Positions 44,867 through 54,985 are shown, counted from the stretch's first letter. The stretch: DNA of 64,000 nucleotides from Acaryochloris sp. CCMEE 5410 (GCF_000238775.2 NZ_AFEJ02000002.1:1845501-1909500); one strand, 5' to 3'. Numbers and translations are program-made. Notes: a model not told the origin generated them from the sequence alone.

Positions 44867-45334
44867 CTAAGAGGCTCCTTGACGCCAAAGCATCACAGTT
44901 AACCAGAACAGAAACAATTGAATTTTTAGATCTAAAGGAACATCTACCTCAATCGTGGCCTGTCTTGACGAAAAACTGTCTGGACGAATGCGTCCCAAGA
45001 CCTGACTACTTTGACGAATTTGGAATTCACGTTGGAAAGGGGAGACTGCCTGCAAAACGAGCTTTTGAGTCCCAAAGGTTAACTCAAGTTTGCGCCTCAA
45101 GGGATTCGGCTTCTGGGCCTGAGCAACCATTGAGTCCTCGCTATCTTGCTTCAATGCCCATTCTCCAGACAGCATCGGATGTGTAATCGTGTAACTTTCG
45201 TCGGGTAGGACAATTTCCCCCTCATCCTTCATTACCTTCAGTTCAATTCTGGCGGTTCCTTGGGACGTCTCAATTCCATAATTCCACCCCCACATAGAAG
45301 CAGGGATACAGTGCAGTTGAGTCATCATGTCCAT
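44867..45334 (-). CDS. Hypothetical protein with LURP/tubby-like strand pattern
   Basis: The 155-residue product is mostly beta (ARIELKVMKDEGEIVLPDESYTI, RRKLELTFGTQKLVLQAVSPFQREFQI, VLGRIRPDSFSSRQATIEVD). It ends in a hydrophobic helix (LKIQLFLFWLTVMLWRQ) that may insert in the membrane. Such a layout is seen in bacterial LURP-one/scramblase-like proteins, a weak resemblance only. Overlaps the upstream gene by 10 bases, so the two are co-translated. Confidence 0.62.
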   Translation of the reverse strand: MDMMTQLHCIPASMWGWNYGIETSQGTARIELKVMKDEGEIVLPDESYTITHPMLSGEWALKQDSEDSMVAQAQKPNPLRRKLELTFGTQKLVLQAVSPFQREFQIRQSSQVLGRIRPDSFSSRQATIEVDVPLDLKIQLFLFWLTVMLWRQGAS

Positions 45335-46146
45335 ACCCGATGCAAAATCAAACCCATGAGCTGTCCTTGGGAATCCAGCCCTCCAATTATATGAACGGCA
45401 TCCACACTATTTGCCAAAGCCTGATCGTGAATAGCGAGAACCGCAATCTCCCCCACACAGGCTTGCATGGTTTTGAGTAATGACACACCTGAGACAATGA
45501 TGCGATCGCTAATGGCATCAAAATCCCAAGCAAATTCAGATACCTCTAGAAACTGATACCAGCCCTGATTCGGATCCTGGGCATCTAACAGCGTAAAGTC
45601 TGCCAACACCTTAGCTAACTGACGAGCCGAATAGCGACGAGGGGCCTCTTCCATAATGCGTTGGACGACCTCTGACTGCTGCGCAAAGGCCAAGAGCGCG
45701 GAGGATAGTTCAGTATTCTCTGTTGACCACTGGAAAGTCGTCTGAAATCCATCCCCTTCATTCGACCGATAGGTAATATCAAACCCTTCTGCAATCAGGC
45801 GATTAATCAACGCCGGGAACGACGGTGGTACCCAATCGGTTAGGTTCAACAACTCTGCTTCTGAACAGGCCGTAGCGCTAGTTTCTATAGTTGGGGCCTG
45901 ATGTCCCACCACTAAAAGAGTGATTTCATCTTCAAGGTCCGCCACAACTTCTGCTTCAAACCGCTCACAAAACGCTTGTAGGGTCTCCAAGGTCGCGTCA
46001 AACTTTCCCACAAAGGCAACAGACGCCCCCCACAGCGGGATGGGCCGATAAGGGAGCGGGGGCTGACTGCCTCCTGTCCCTGACACGAGCAAATCTTCTG
46101 CCGCTTGATAGAGAGGGGAGTGCGTTGGCTTTATCATGGTGGGCAA
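45325..46146 (-). CDS. Hypothetical protein with BRCT-like N-terminal segment
   Basis: The protein has 273 residues. Residues 38-85 (LWGASVAFVGKFDATLETLQAFCERFEAEVVADLEDEITLLVVG, in part) follow the strand-helix-strand order of a BRCT domain: GxxVAFxG, then a helix, then DEITLLVVG. The remainder (FDITYRSNEGDGFQTTFQW, YSARQLAKVLADFTLL) is not recognised. First gene of the minus-strand group; start at the ATG at 46146, which fits the start of the conserved-looking part. One HIP1 site lies inside (45502). Confidence 0.65.
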   Translation of the reverse strand: MPTMIKPTHSPLYQAAEDLLVSGTGGSQPPLPYRPIPLWGASVAFVGKFDATLETLQAFCERFEAEVVADLEDEITLLVVGHQAPTIETSATACSEAELLNLTDWVPPSFPALINRLIAEGFDITYRSNEGDGFQTTFQWSTENTELSSALLAFAQQSEVVQRIMEEAPRRYSARQLAKVLADFTLLDAQDPNQGWYQFLEVSEFAWDFDAISDRIIVSGVSLLKTMQACVGEIAVLAIHDQALANSVDAVHIIGGLDSQGQLMGLILHRVWT

Positions 46147-46180
46147 GAGTGCAATTTAGGTACGCTGGCCTGCTAACAGT

Positions 46181-47101
46181 GTGGACTTCGGTCTAACCTG
46201 GACTGGCGGATCAGCCCACCGATTGACTCACTTCACTGTAGACGACAACCCCAGGATTTTGAAGACAACGGTACCTCAGGCCCTATGGCAACTTTGTGTA
46301 AAAGGATTTGTTCGCATTCTGATTGGTGCTGATAATCAAAACCAATACGATACCTATGATTGGGAAGCAGGATGTCATGCCCTCAGCAATCCAGATCTAG
46401 CCTATCCTCAGTACTACCGCATCCCCAACTTTCACGGGATCGAAGGGGGCTATCTCTGCAAAGAAGCTGCGGTTACCTACGACGCGGTTACGGCCTTTGC
46501 CTGCCCACCCCATGAAATGAACCTGCGACGACAAGTCTTGAAATCTATTCAAGGGCAACCTCAACGAATTCTTGACTTAGGCTGCGGGACCGGTTCCATG
46601 ACCTTGATGCTTAAAGCCACCTATCCCCAAGCTGAAATCATCGGCCTAGATTTATCGCCCTATATGTTGTGTCACGCTCAGCATAAGAGCCAAAAGGCTC
46701 AGCTCACCATCCATTGGCTGCATGGCTTAGCAGAAGCGACAGACTTAAAGGCTCACAGCTTTGATGTGATCAGTATTTGCATGGTCTTCCATGAAATGCC
46801 TCCGCGCATTTCACGCTTGGTCTTGCAAGAATGTCGCCGATTGCTCCAACCGGGTGGACAACTCATCATTTTGGACGGCAATCAAAACCGCCTCCGCCAT
46901 GCAGACTGGCTGATTCGACTGTTTCGAGAACCCTATTCCACGGTTTACGCCCAAGAGAGCATCCACGACTGGGTGACCGAAGCTGGCTTTGAATGTGTAA
47001 GCACCCAATACCTCGGATGGATTCACCAACTAACGGCAGGGACAAGCCCTCACTACCAAGATGAGTCACCCCTGAGACAGTTACAAACCCACTCGGTTTA
47101 A
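46181..47101 (+). CDS. Class I SAM-dependent methyltransferase
   Basis: The 306-residue protein has a Rossmann methyltransferase domain from about residue 118: [16 protein letters not shown] (motif I), [13 protein letters not shown] (motif II), [15 protein letters not shown] and [17 protein letters not shown]. The N-terminal 110 residues ([43 protein letters not shown]) are a conserved leader in cyanobacterial members. The substrate is unknown. GTG start at 46181; it is divergent from the BRCT-like gene and its stop overlaps the convergent cbiX stop by four bases. Confidence 0.85.
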   Translation: MDFGLTWTGGSAHRLTHFTVDDNPRILKTTVPQALWQLCVKGFVRILIGADNQNQYDTYDWEAGCHALSNPDLAYPQYYRIPNFHGIEGGYLCKEAAVTYDAVTAFACPPHEMNLRRQVLKSIQGQPQRILDLGCGTGSMTLMLKATYPQAEIIGLDLSPYMLCHAQHKSQKAQLTIHWLHGLAEATDLKAHSFDVISICMVFHEMPPRISRLVLQECRRLLQPGGQLIILDGNQNRLRHADWLIRLFREPYSTVYAQESIHDWVTEAGFECVSTQYLGWIHQLTAGTSPHYQDESPLRQLQTHSV

Positions 47102-48132
47102 GGCACTTGCCAAATGCGATTGTGGTAATCCGCTTCTTTATCCACGTTGATAGTGGCGTGGTGGCCATGGCCATGATGATGGTCGTGATCGTGACTATGG
47201 CCATGATCATGGCTGTGACTGTGGGGCTCTTCGCCATTGAGAGCTGCCAGCCGAAATTTACATAACTCGCAATTCATCTGAACTTGTCCCAACTGGGTCT
47301 CCAGTTCCCGCTGGCGCAGCACCTGAACTAAGGCTGGATGCAGCCCCATTTCGGGCAAGCAAGTCACTTGAATCTCTGGATAGGCCGCTTGCTGGTGGGC
47401 TGAGATATCAAAAATCTTTTCCACCAACGTGCCCGTAAATAGGAAATAGGGCACCACAACAATTCGCTTAGGTTGATACAGCCGTGCCCGTCGGAATCCT
47501 TCTTCCAATCGGGGATGGGTAATGCCAATAAAGCAGGTTTCCACGGTCTGGTAGTTACTGCCTTCCCAGAGGACGCGAGCCATTTTACTGACATCGCTAT
47601 TGGCATCAGGGTCGCTGGAGCCTCGGCCCACAAACAGCAGGACAGTCTCTTCACGGGAGATACCTTGAGGATTATGTTCGGGAGCATCCAGTAGTTCCAA
47701 CCGCTGTTTCCATAGGTCCAGAATCCCAGGCGTAATCCCAAAATGACGACCATAGTGATATTTCAACTGGGGATGGCGTTTGCGAGCTAGATCAAGTTCA
47801 TTCGTGACATCAAACTTGTTGTGGCGAGCGGCAAACAGCAGAATTGGTAGCGCCGAGAGTTCGGTATAGCCTTGCTCAACACAGTGATCGACGACTTCTT
47901 GAATACTGGGTCCCGTCAGTTCTAAAAAGCAGGGAAACACCGGTCGTGATCGATCGAGTTCCTGGTAGAGCGTTGCAAAATCCAGGAAACATTGTCTACC
48001 GTTGGGATTTCGAGTGCCATGACCAATCATGAGTAAAGGCCTTTGAAGGGGTAATGGCGTTAGATCACCAGCGGTTGGCAAACTGAGGGGGGCAGGTCTA
48101 ACCACCAAGTCTGGCATATGAGCAATGGACAT
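47098..48132 (-). CDS. cbiX: Sirohydrochlorin cobaltochelatase CbiX (long form) with His-rich tail
   Basis: The 344-residue protein has two chelatase halves: [14 protein letters not shown] (catalytic His) with [18 protein letters not shown], and [18 protein letters not shown] with [18 protein letters not shown]. This is the long CbiX layout that inserts Co2+ (or Fe2+, as SirB) into sirohydrochlorin on the way to cobalamin or sirohaem. The C-terminus has a stretch of about 25 residues with alternating His, Asp, Ser and Gly ([20 protein letters not shown] in part), usually read as a metal-storage tail. CxLCKF before it might bind an iron-sulfur cluster. No B12 riboswitch was found upstream. Confidence 0.88.
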   Translation of the reverse strand: MSIAHMPDLVVRPAPLSLPTAGDLTPLPLQRPLLMIGHGTRNPNGRQCFLDFATLYQELDRSRPVFPCFLELTGPSIQEVVDHCVEQGYTELSALPILLFAARHNKFDVTNELDLARKRHPQLKYHYGRHFGITPGILDLWKQRLELLDAPEHNPQGISREETVLLFVGRGSSDPDANSDVSKMARVLWEGSNYQTVETCFIGITHPRLEEGFRRARLYQPKRIVVVPYFLFTGTLVEKIFDISAHQQAAYPEIQVTCLPEMGLHPALVQVLRQRELETQLGQVQMNCELCKFRLAALNGEEPHSHSHDHGHSHDHDHHHGHGHHATINVDKEADYHNRIWQVP

Positions 48133-48446
48133 AAAGAACTCCCTGCCTGTGAATCACAAGCGTTGACTGAGGATTCCTCATAAGATGACCAAGCAATCTT
48201 ATGGGTTAAAAAATAGGCCGTAACAGAGTGGTTTGATCGGACCTGGGCATTTGCCCACCCCCCACCATACAAAGTCAGCTCTTCAAACCAGGACAGTCAC
48301 AGCATTCTTTTAAGATCGCCTCGGGGCAATCTCTGTCAATCAAGAGCATGGCGGACGAGTATTTGAAGGATTGATTTGAGGTAGAAGGCGCTTAAACCTA
48401 GATACTCATCCACTCTCACGCTCTTTAGCTAACAGCAGAGTCAGAT
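48133..48446. other. Intergenic region upstream of cbiX
   Basis: Holds a small hairpin TGGGCA-TT-TGCCCA at 48244-48257 and no gene. I looked for a cobalamin riboswitch box and did not find it. Confidence 0.45.
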
Positions 48447-49806
48447 TCAAGCATGGTGTAATTGTTGCTCAATGGCATTACACGCTATCTTGACTCCATT
48501 CTCTGATCGGATCCTGGCCCCCACCTGTGATGCTTTGGCTGCATATTTGGGGTTTTCGAGTAGCTCACTTAGCTCTTTAATGACTCGTTTAGCCTGATAC
48601 TGCTTTCTGAGAATCGTTTTGGACGTCCCCAAGCGTTTAACTCTGGATGCATTATCCGGTTGATCGTGGCTGTAAGGCATAATCAGCGTTGGGCAACCGG
48701 CACGTAGCGCTTGGGCGGTTGTTCCCACTCCCCCTTGATGAACCACTGCACAAGCACTGGGAAAGATTTGTGAGTAAGGCGCATAGCGCACGGCAATGAT
48801 GCTGTCTGGCAGATGGTCGGGTGGAACGTTCTGGCCTATCAATAACACGGCCCGACGGTTCAAGGCTTTTGTAGCCTGGATACTTTCTAGATAAAACCGT
48901 CCTGGATCCATCACTGCAGCAGAACCTAAGGTAAACACAATCGGTGGTTCCCCTGCATCTAGAAATCGAACCAGTTCGGGTGAAAGTTTATGGCCTCTAG
49001 CACTGCCATCATAAAAAGCAAACCCAGTCAGCATCGCTTTGTCTGGCCAATCCGATTGAGGCTGAGCCAGCAACGAGGAGAACATTGCCAACACCAAATA
49101 GGGTGAATCTTTGTCATCCACTAAAGGATTGCCCTTAAGGGCAGGCAGTCCAAGCTCTTGTCGAAGCTGATGAATCGGTTGTACCCAAGACTGGGTCATG
49201 ACTTTTGCCAGTGGTTGAATGGCGCGTTGAGCGACAACATTCAAGCCAGGTAGTTGAAAAATAGACGGTAAGCCCGGTGCAACGGATGCATCTTTAGCCG
49301 AGAGAAACGCAAGGGGTTGCAGAACCGTGAGCACCCAGGGAATTCCTAATTTCTCGGCAACCAATCGAGCCACCAATACGCCTTCACCATGAATGATCAG
49401 ATCAGCCTTTTGGGCTGCGCCCATCAAGTCTGCATATGTTTCACGTAAGCTCGCGCACACCCAATTGCGAATCACATACTCTGTCCCTGTCCTCAAATCC
49501 ATCATCCGCGCCATTTCTTGCGGATCATGAAGGGCGGTATTGTCAGGACGCATTCGATGAAACTCAAATCCTAAGGTTTCAATGCGGTCTTGATACTCTT
49601 GATGGGTAGCAATGCGGATCATGAAGGGCGGTATTGTCAGGACGCATTCGATGAAACTCAAATCCTAAGGTTTCAATGCGGTCTTGATACTCTTGATGGG
49701 TAGCAAATATAACCTCATGTCCCCGATGGCGTAGCTCAATTGCGATCGCAATCTTAGGATGCAGATCTCCCAAAGAACCAATCGTCGTCAATACGATTCG
49801 ACTCAC
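48447..49806 (-). pseudogene. UGT-like glycosyltransferase broken by a 94-bp tandem duplication
   Basis: The N-terminal frame (MSRIVLTTIGSLGDLHPKIAIA, then HRGHEVIFATHQEYQDRI) and the C-terminal frame (from QEMARMMDLRTGTEYV to the end) are typical of GT1/UGT enzymes. The latter includes the sugar-nucleotide signature region HQGGVGTTAQALRAGCPTLIMPYSHDQPDNA. They are out of register because bases 49519-49612 are repeated exactly at 49613-49706. Removing one copy gives a single frame of 421 residues, normal for the family. As it stands, translation from the first ATG (49806) ends after 75 residues. Substrate unknown; related enzymes transfer sugars to sterols, flavonoids or macrolides. Confidence 0.88.
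49519..49706. repeat. Perfect 94-bp tandem direct duplication (two copies)
   Basis: 49519-49612 and 49613-49706 are identical, each beginning TGCGGATCATGAAGGGCGG and ending TGGGTAGCAA. The unit length is 94, not a multiple of three, so it shifts the reading frame of the glycosyltransferase. Confidence 0.95.
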
Positions 49807-50052
49807 AACTCACCTCCATCATTCAGCCATAGATACCTGGGGGATTGTCTGCCAGACACTTCCCTACTGCTAACCTTTACACCTTGTAAGTCTACTTTTA
49901 TGGCCCTACACATTAGTTCAAGTCTGGTATTGGCCGGGTAGCAAGGTATTGCGCTACCAGCGAACGGCAACTTCCAGGCAATTGATTTATGGGTAGATTA
50001 AGCTGGGTACATAGCAGGACACTTCATACTGCCTTTGTCGAGGATACAAATT

Positions 50053-50742
50053 ATGTTAAGCGTCGCCCAGTCACGCCCATCTGAACGCGCCATTTTTATT
50101 CAGAAAACCTATCTGCATCTAGCAGGAGCCATTGGTGCTTTTATTGTCGTTGAATATCTGCTGTTCCAATTAGGCATTGCTGCAGCCATTACTCAATTTG
50201 TTGCCGGAAGTCGTTTTAGCTGGCTGTTAATTTTAGGGGCTTTCTCACTCCTGGGCTGGATGTCTCGGGGGTTAGTTGCTAAAGCAGACCAAATTGGCAC
50301 TCAGTACGCAGGGTTGGGGATTTATGTGGTGGCCCAAGCCTTACTTTTTGCCCCCTTGCTCTATATTGCTGCGGCTTTCTCCGACCCTAGCGTTATCCCC
50401 ACAGCCGGTATTTTGACCTTGACCATGTTCGGAGGGCTGACTGCGATCGCATTTACAACCCGAACAGATTTCACCTTTCTCGGCGGCATCCTTAAAATTG
50501 GCAGTTTTGTCGCTCTGGGACTGATTGTTTGCAGTTATATTTTCGGCTTCTCCCTGGGATTATTCTTCTCCGTTGTGATGGTGGTGTTTGCTTCCGCCGC
50601 AATTTTATATGACACCTCTAAGGTGATGAAGCACTATTCCACCAGACATTATGTGGCGGCATCCTTGGAGTTGTTTGCCTCTGTAGCCCTGCTATTCTGG
50701 TACATTCTCCGAATTGTTATGGCTATGTCATCACGCCGCTAA
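50053..50742 (+). CDS. Bax inhibitor-1 / YccA family membrane protein
   Basis: The 229-residue protein has seven hydrophobic helices. The family pattern includes FIQKTYLHLAGAIGAFIVVEYLLF at the N-terminus, TFLGGILKIGSFVALGLIVCSYIFGF in the middle and SAAILYDTSKVMKHYSTRHYVAASLELFASVALLFWYILRI at the end, with the Asp of the BI-1/YetJ pH-sensing pair visible in YDTSK. YetJ conducts Ca2+ in a pH-dependent way; the role here is unknown. The ATG at 50053 is preferred to an upstream in-frame TTG at 50035. Confidence 0.88.
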   Translation: MLSVAQSRPSERAIFIQKTYLHLAGAIGAFIVVEYLLFQLGIAAAITQFVAGSRFSWLLILGAFSLLGWMSRGLVAKADQIGTQYAGLGIYVVAQALLFAPLLYIAAAFSDPSVIPTAGILTLTMFGGLTAIAFTTRTDFTFLGGILKIGSFVALGLIVCSYIFGFSLGLFFSVVMVVFASAAILYDTSKVMKHYSTRHYVAASLELFASVALLFWYILRIVMAMSSRR

Positions 50743-50767
50743 TCGAACTCTGACCACCGCATCATGA

Positions 50768-50805
50768 AGCCGCATCGGAACAATCGTTCCGATGCGGCTA
50801 ATTTA
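50768..50805. terminator. Bidirectional terminator between the BI-1 gene and proA
   Basis: AGCCGCATCGGAAC at 50768-50781 and its complement at 50786-50799 form a perfect 14-bp stem with a 4-base loop. It sits between two convergent genes, with AATTTAAT after it on the plus strand. Confidence 0.75.
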
Positions 50806-50817
50806 ATCAGGATAAGT

Positions 50818-52113
50818 TTAAAGGTCTTTGTGAGTAAACGGACGGGCATCTGGCCCAGCATAGGTGGCGACAATCTGGCCTTGGCCTTTGAGCTGGTATT
50901 TATAAGTGACTAGTCCTTCTAACCCGACGGGGCCTCTGGGCGGCATCCGCTGGGTGCTAATTCCTACTTCCGCGCCAAAGCCATAGCGGAAGCCGTCGGC
51001 AAAACGGGTGGAACAGTTGTGGAACACCCCGGCTGCATCCACCTGGTTCATAAACACAGCCGCTGCTTGGCCATCTTCGGTGGCAATGGCATCCGTGTGC
51101 CCCGACCCATATTGATTAATATGGGCAATGGCATCCGCAAGAGACTCCACCACTTTAATGGAAACAATTAAATCTCCATATTCTGTCGCCCAATCCGTCT
51201 CGGTTGCGGGGGCAACATCTACAATGGCCTGAGTTTTGGCATCCCCTAAAACTTTGACTTGGTTGTCCTGTAACGCCGCCGTTAGTTTAGGTAGGTATTG
51301 GGGTGCGATCGCATCATGGACCAAAATCGTTTCCACCGCATTACAGGCTGCTGGATATTGGATCTTGGAATCCACCGAAATCTCTACCGCTTGGTCCAGC
51401 TTCGCAGCCTGATCTACATACAGATGACAAATACCTTCCGCGTGGCCCAAAACCGGAATGCGGGTATTTTCCTGTACAAACCGGACAAAATCATTAGAAC
51501 CGCGAGGAATAATCAGGTTCACGTCCTGGTCGAGGTTCAGCAATTCTAGGGTTTCTTCTCGACTGGTCAGTAACGCCACCACATTGGGCAATACCGCTGT
51601 GTTCGATAGTCCTTGATGAATCGCCTTCACTAGTGCCTGACAGGAATGAAGAGCTTCTTGCCCTCCTTTAAGCAGGACGCCATTGCCAGACTTAATCGCC
51701 AACGCCGCAATTTGCATTACCGCATCGGGTCGGGCTTCAAAAATGACCCCAAGGACACCCAACGGACAACTGACTCGGCTCAATACCAGACCCGTATCTA
51801 GCTCTCGCTTCAGCTGTACTGTCCCCACCGGATCCTCTAGGGTGGCAACACTGCGTACCCCTGCGATCGCACCTTTAAGCTTGGTGGCATCCAGCTTTAA
51901 CCGAGCATAGAGGGCATTGGCAATGCCTGCTTCTTTTGCCTGCTGACAATCCTGCACATTCGCTTCTAGAATCTCTGGCGTTGCCGCTTCTAGGGCTTGG
52001 GCAACAGCTTCTAAGGCTTGGTTTTTCGTTTCTGTAGAAGCCCCTGCCAGTTGGATTGCCGCCTGTCGCGTTTGCTGGGCGACCTCAGTCAAAGAATTCG
52101 TTAGGACAGTCAC
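50818..52113 (-). CDS. proA: Gamma-glutamyl phosphate reductase
   Basis: NADPH-dependent reduction of gamma-glutamyl phosphate to the semialdehyde in proline synthesis. The 431-residue protein has the expected [77 protein letters not shown], the catalytic Cys region in [15 protein letters not shown] (pieces) and the C-terminal [24 protein letters not shown]. Two HIP1 sites lie inside. A 104-bp gap after the stop of the BI-1 gene separates it from its convergent neighbour. Confidence 0.96.
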   Translation of the reverse strand: MTVLTNSLTEVAQQTRQAAIQLAGASTETKNQALEAVAQALEAATPEILEANVQDCQQAKEAGIANALYARLKLDATKLKGAIAGVRSVATLEDPVGTVQLKRELDTGLVLSRVSCPLGVLGVIFEARPDAVMQIAALAIKSGNGVLLKGGQEALHSCQALVKAIHQGLSNTAVLPNVVALLTSREETLELLNLDQDVNLIIPRGSNDFVRFVQENTRIPVLGHAEGICHLYVDQAAKLDQAVEISVDSKIQYPAACNAVETILVHDAIAPQYLPKLTAALQDNQVKVLGDAKTQAIVDVAPATETDWATEYGDLIVSIKVVESLADAIAHINQYGSGHTDAIATEDGQAAAVFMNQVDAAGVFHNCSTRFADGFRYGFGAEVGISTQRMPPRGPVGLEGLVTYKYQLKGQGQIVATYAGPDARPFTHKDL

Positions 52114-52139
52114 AGTTCTAGTGGCTTAACAACAGGGTT

Positions 52140-53045
52140 TTAAAAATCTTCGCGTTCGTACTCGGCAATTTTTTGCGGTTCAGGGATTTTCAGCTCTTGA
52201 GGCTCATAATCATCATCCCAAACATCTCCTTCCCGCTCATATTTCGGATCTGGAGCACTTGGAGGGGTAGAAGACCCACTATCACTCCAGTTATCCTCCT
52301 CTTGATATGCATATTGTTGCTGAGGGGCTTCTTGACGCTCTACGGGGACTGGCTCCGCTTCCCAGGCTTCCGTTTCCCACGCTTGTTGAGCAGGCGCAGC
52401 CTGGCGAGCAGGTGCGTAAGCAGTGGTCGGTTCTCCAGGGCCAAGCTGGTTCGTGGTAGACGCCGTCTTAGGAATATAGTCTTCTTCATCGCTTAATTCC
52501 CAGGGTGGAATCCCTAAACCCATCCGCTCCAGAATGCCGACCGTCAGTTGATTCAGGCGCTCTTCCGCCCCTTCAAAAACGATCAAGCGATCAGGCCCTG
52601 TACTGACAATCTCTTCCACGGGCAGCTCGTAGGTGCTCAACACCTGAGACGGAATCAGGGGCACTCCAATCGATGCGATGACTAAAGAGGCAACTTCCCC
52701 TGTGCTGGTATCAAACTTAAACCCTCGGACTTTGCCTAAAAGTTCTCCAGCTTCGGTAATGACTTCGTTATTAATTAAAGTACTGAAGTCGAAAGTATCG
52801 ATTTCTTCAATCGCGGTCTCATCATCGACCAGGATCACATCTCCAATCTGCCGAATATTACTGAGATACATGTAGCGCTCATCGCCAGTAACCAGGGTAT
52901 TCCGCAAACCCACGACGGCGACTTCTCGCTGATCAACATCTACCCAAAGCTGGGTAATCACCCCCAGTTTTTTACCCGTACTGCGGGTAATGACTTGAGT
53001 ACCGATAAAGTCAGCGCGTTGTTGAACTTGTTCAGATATGGCCAT
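52140..53045 (-). CDS. PRC-barrel domain protein
   Basis: The 301-residue protein has two PRC-barrel domains (about residues 10-75 and 90-160): GTQVITRSTGKKLGVITQLWVDVDQREVAVVGL and NNEVITEAGELLGKVRGFKFDTSTGEVASLVIASIGVPLIP. The C-terminal half is a disordered Gln/Pro/Glu/Trp-rich tail. PRC barrels serve in photosynthetic reaction-centre H subunits and in RimM, and many cyanobacterial proteins of this build are uncharacterised membrane-associated factors. No operon partner; proA lies 26 bp downstream on the same strand. Confidence 0.85.
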   Translation of the reverse strand: MAISEQVQQRADFIGTQVITRSTGKKLGVITQLWVDVDQREVAVVGLRNTLVTGDERYMYLSNIRQIGDVILVDDETAIEEIDTFDFSTLINNEVITEAGELLGKVRGFKFDTSTGEVASLVIASIGVPLIPSQVLSTYELPVEEIVSTGPDRLIVFEGAEERLNQLTVGILERMGLGIPPWELSDEEDYIPKTASTTNQLGPGEPTTAYAPARQAAPAQQAWETEAWEAEPVPVERQEAPQQQYAYQEEDNWSDSGSSTPPSAPDPKYEREGDVWDDDYEPQELKIPEPQKIAEYEREDF

Positions 53046-53388
53046 GCGTGAATCCTGAGCCGAATTCTTGAGTTTTCGGGTGGGGTAAATTTTGTTAATC
53101 GTACCTTTACAATGTCACAAAAACTATCGCACACGGTACATTTTTACACCTTAACCACTCCATTTTAGTGCCTTTGGGAAGTGGGCACCTCTTTTCTAAG
53201 GTGTTGATATCACCCCAAGACTGTTGCCGATCAAGGCTAATATCTCCCAGAGAGCATGATGGGTTCATACCTTGATGGGGTAGAACTGACCGGCAAACTT
53301 CATTTGACCCTAAGTGACTGCTTTATCGCTCCAGCTATATTAAAGTCAGAACCCTCGCGTTAGCTTAGACCTCTCATACATCAAGATT
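53046..53388. other. Divergent intergenic region between the PRC-barrel and Uma2 genes
   Basis: 343 bp. Nothing specific recognised; it must contain both promoters. Confidence 0.45.
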
Positions 53389-53979
53389 ATGGTCAGCATA
53401 GCTTCACCCCCCATCGCATCCGCCTTAACCCTCCGCATCAACCTGAGTGATGAGCAGTTTTTTCAACTCTGCCAGGACAATAGCGATTTAAAATTTGAGC
53501 GCACCACCCTAGGAGAATTAGTCATTATGCCTCCAACAGGCGGGTTAACAGGCGATCGCAATGCCGATTTAACGTTTCAACTCAGAGCTTGGAATCGCCA
53601 AACTCGCCTTGGGAAGTCTTTTGATTCCAGTACAGGTTTCCAGCTTCCCAATGGAGCCAATCGTTCTCCTGATGCTTCATGGGTTGCTATCGAACGCTGG
53701 AATGCTCTAACACCTACCGAGCAAGAACGCTTTGTTCCGCTTTGTCCTGATTTTGTAGTTGAGCTGCGGTCCGCAAGTGATGCTTTGGCCCCCTTACAGG
53801 CCAAACTGCAAGAATATATGGAACATGGTGCTCGACTCGGTTGGCTGATTGATCCCAAACAACAGGTTGTGGAGATCTATCGTCCCAATCAACCTGCCGA
53901 GGTGGTCCAAGCCCCTACTCAACTTTCTGGAGAGCCAGTTCTACCAGGCTTTGTCTTAGATTTATCTACGATTTTCTAA
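53389..53979 (+). CDS. Uma2 family (DUF820) endonuclease-like protein
   Basis: The 196-residue protein shows the Uma2 pattern: LERTTLGELVIMPPTGGLTGDRNADL, GFQLPNGANRSPDASWVAIERW, PLCPDFVVELRSASDALAPLQAKLQEYMEHGARLGWLIDP and VVEIYRPNQPAEVV. These are the pieces of a PD-(D/E)XK-like nuclease fold (PDxxW, FVVELRS). Such genes are multicopy in cyanobacteria, often near mobile elements, and their biological role is unsettled. Confidence 0.9.
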   Translation: MVSIASPPIASALTLRINLSDEQFFQLCQDNSDLKFERTTLGELVIMPPTGGLTGDRNADLTFQLRAWNRQTRLGKSFDSSTGFQLPNGANRSPDASWVAIERWNALTPTEQERFVPLCPDFVVELRSASDALAPLQAKLQEYMEHGARLGWLIDPKQQVVEIYRPNQPAEVVQAPTQLSGEPVLPGFVLDLSTIF

Positions 53980-54055
53980 CGCATCTTTCAGGAAATACCT
54001 TCTAGGGGTAGAGTCGAGATGACCGCTTAAGATACGACGATCATAGGTAATTCCC

Positions 54056-54985
54056 TTGACTGCTACTCCTCAGCCTTTAAGCCAACGTGGACATCTACTA
54101 ACTGAACAGATTAATCCCAACAGTCGCAATCTCGATCAGTTGACGGCATTAGAGTTGGTTGATCTCTTTAATCAAGAAGATCAACAGCTAATAAGCGCGA
54201 TTGCCACAGCCCGAGAACCCTTGGCAGCAGCCGTAGAGAAAACGGCTCAGGCATTGAGACAAGGTGGACGGCTTTTTTATGTCGGGGCAGGAACCAGCGG
54301 CCGTTTAGGGGTACTGGATGCAGCCGAATGTCCGCCTACATTTTGCACACCGCCTGAAATGGTGCAGGGCATCTTAGCAGGGGGAGACGCTGCCTTAGTC
54401 AGAAGTTCAGAAGCCCTGGAAGATCGGGCGGGTGATGGTGCAGCTGCGATCGCAGAACGAAACGTCTCCGAAACCGATGTAGTGGTAGGGATTACCGCCG
54501 GTGGAACGACACCCTTTGTCCATGGTGCCTTGCAAGCCGCCAATAAGCGGGGAGCAACCACCGTTTTTATGGCCTGCGTTCCTGCCGATCAGGTCTCCAT
54601 CGATGTCGATATCGATGTGCGGCTCCTCGTAGGACCAGAGATTCTAGCGGGATCTACTCGCCTCAAGGCTGGCAGCGTCACTAAACTAGCCCTGAATATT
54701 ATCTCCACGGGGGCGATGGTCCAAATTGGCAAGGTTTATGGCAATCGGATGGTGGATGTCTCGGTCACTAACAGTAAGTTAGAAGACCGGGCTCTGCGGA
54801 TTATTGCTGATCTAACGGAATTACCCCGCGAACAGGCAGGAGAGTTGTTGGCAAGATGCGATCGCAAAGTGAAACTAGCCCTACTCGTCCATTGGACAGG
54901 CCTCTCTGCCGATCAGGGCCAAGCTTTGCTAGACCAACATCAAGGTAATCTACGGCAAGCTGTTCAAAGCCAATCTGCACCTTAA
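54056..54985 (+). CDS. murQ: N-acetylmuramic acid 6-phosphate etherase
   Basis: Cleaves the lactyl ether of MurNAc-6-phosphate to GlcNAc-6-phosphate in peptidoglycan recycling. The 309-residue SIS-domain protein contains GRLFYVGAGTSGRLGVLDAAECPPTFCTPPEMVQGILAGG, VVVGITAGGTTPFVHGALQAA and PEILAGSTRLKAGSVTKLALNIIST. Start is the TTG at 54056, needed to include the family-typical N-terminus (RGHLLTEQINPNSRNLDQL). Two HIP1 sites occur within. Convergent with the aldo/keto reductase. Confidence 0.94.
   Translation: MTATPQPLSQRGHLLTEQINPNSRNLDQLTALELVDLFNQEDQQLISAIATAREPLAAAVEKTAQALRQGGRLFYVGAGTSGRLGVLDAAECPPTFCTPPEMVQGILAGGDAALVRSSEALEDRAGDGAAAIAERNVSETDVVVGITAGGTTPFVHGALQAANKRGATTVFMACVPADQVSIDVDIDVRLLVGPEILAGSTRLKAGSVTKLALNIISTGAMVQIGKVYGNRMVDVSVTNSKLEDRALRIIADLTELPREQAGELLARCDRKVKLALLVHWTGLSADQGQALLDQHQGNLRQAVQSQSAP

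Noticed and set aside
48133-48446. Cobalamin riboswitch upstream of cbiX
   Set aside because: No B12-box-like sequence was found on the cbiX strand; only a short GGGCA hairpin.
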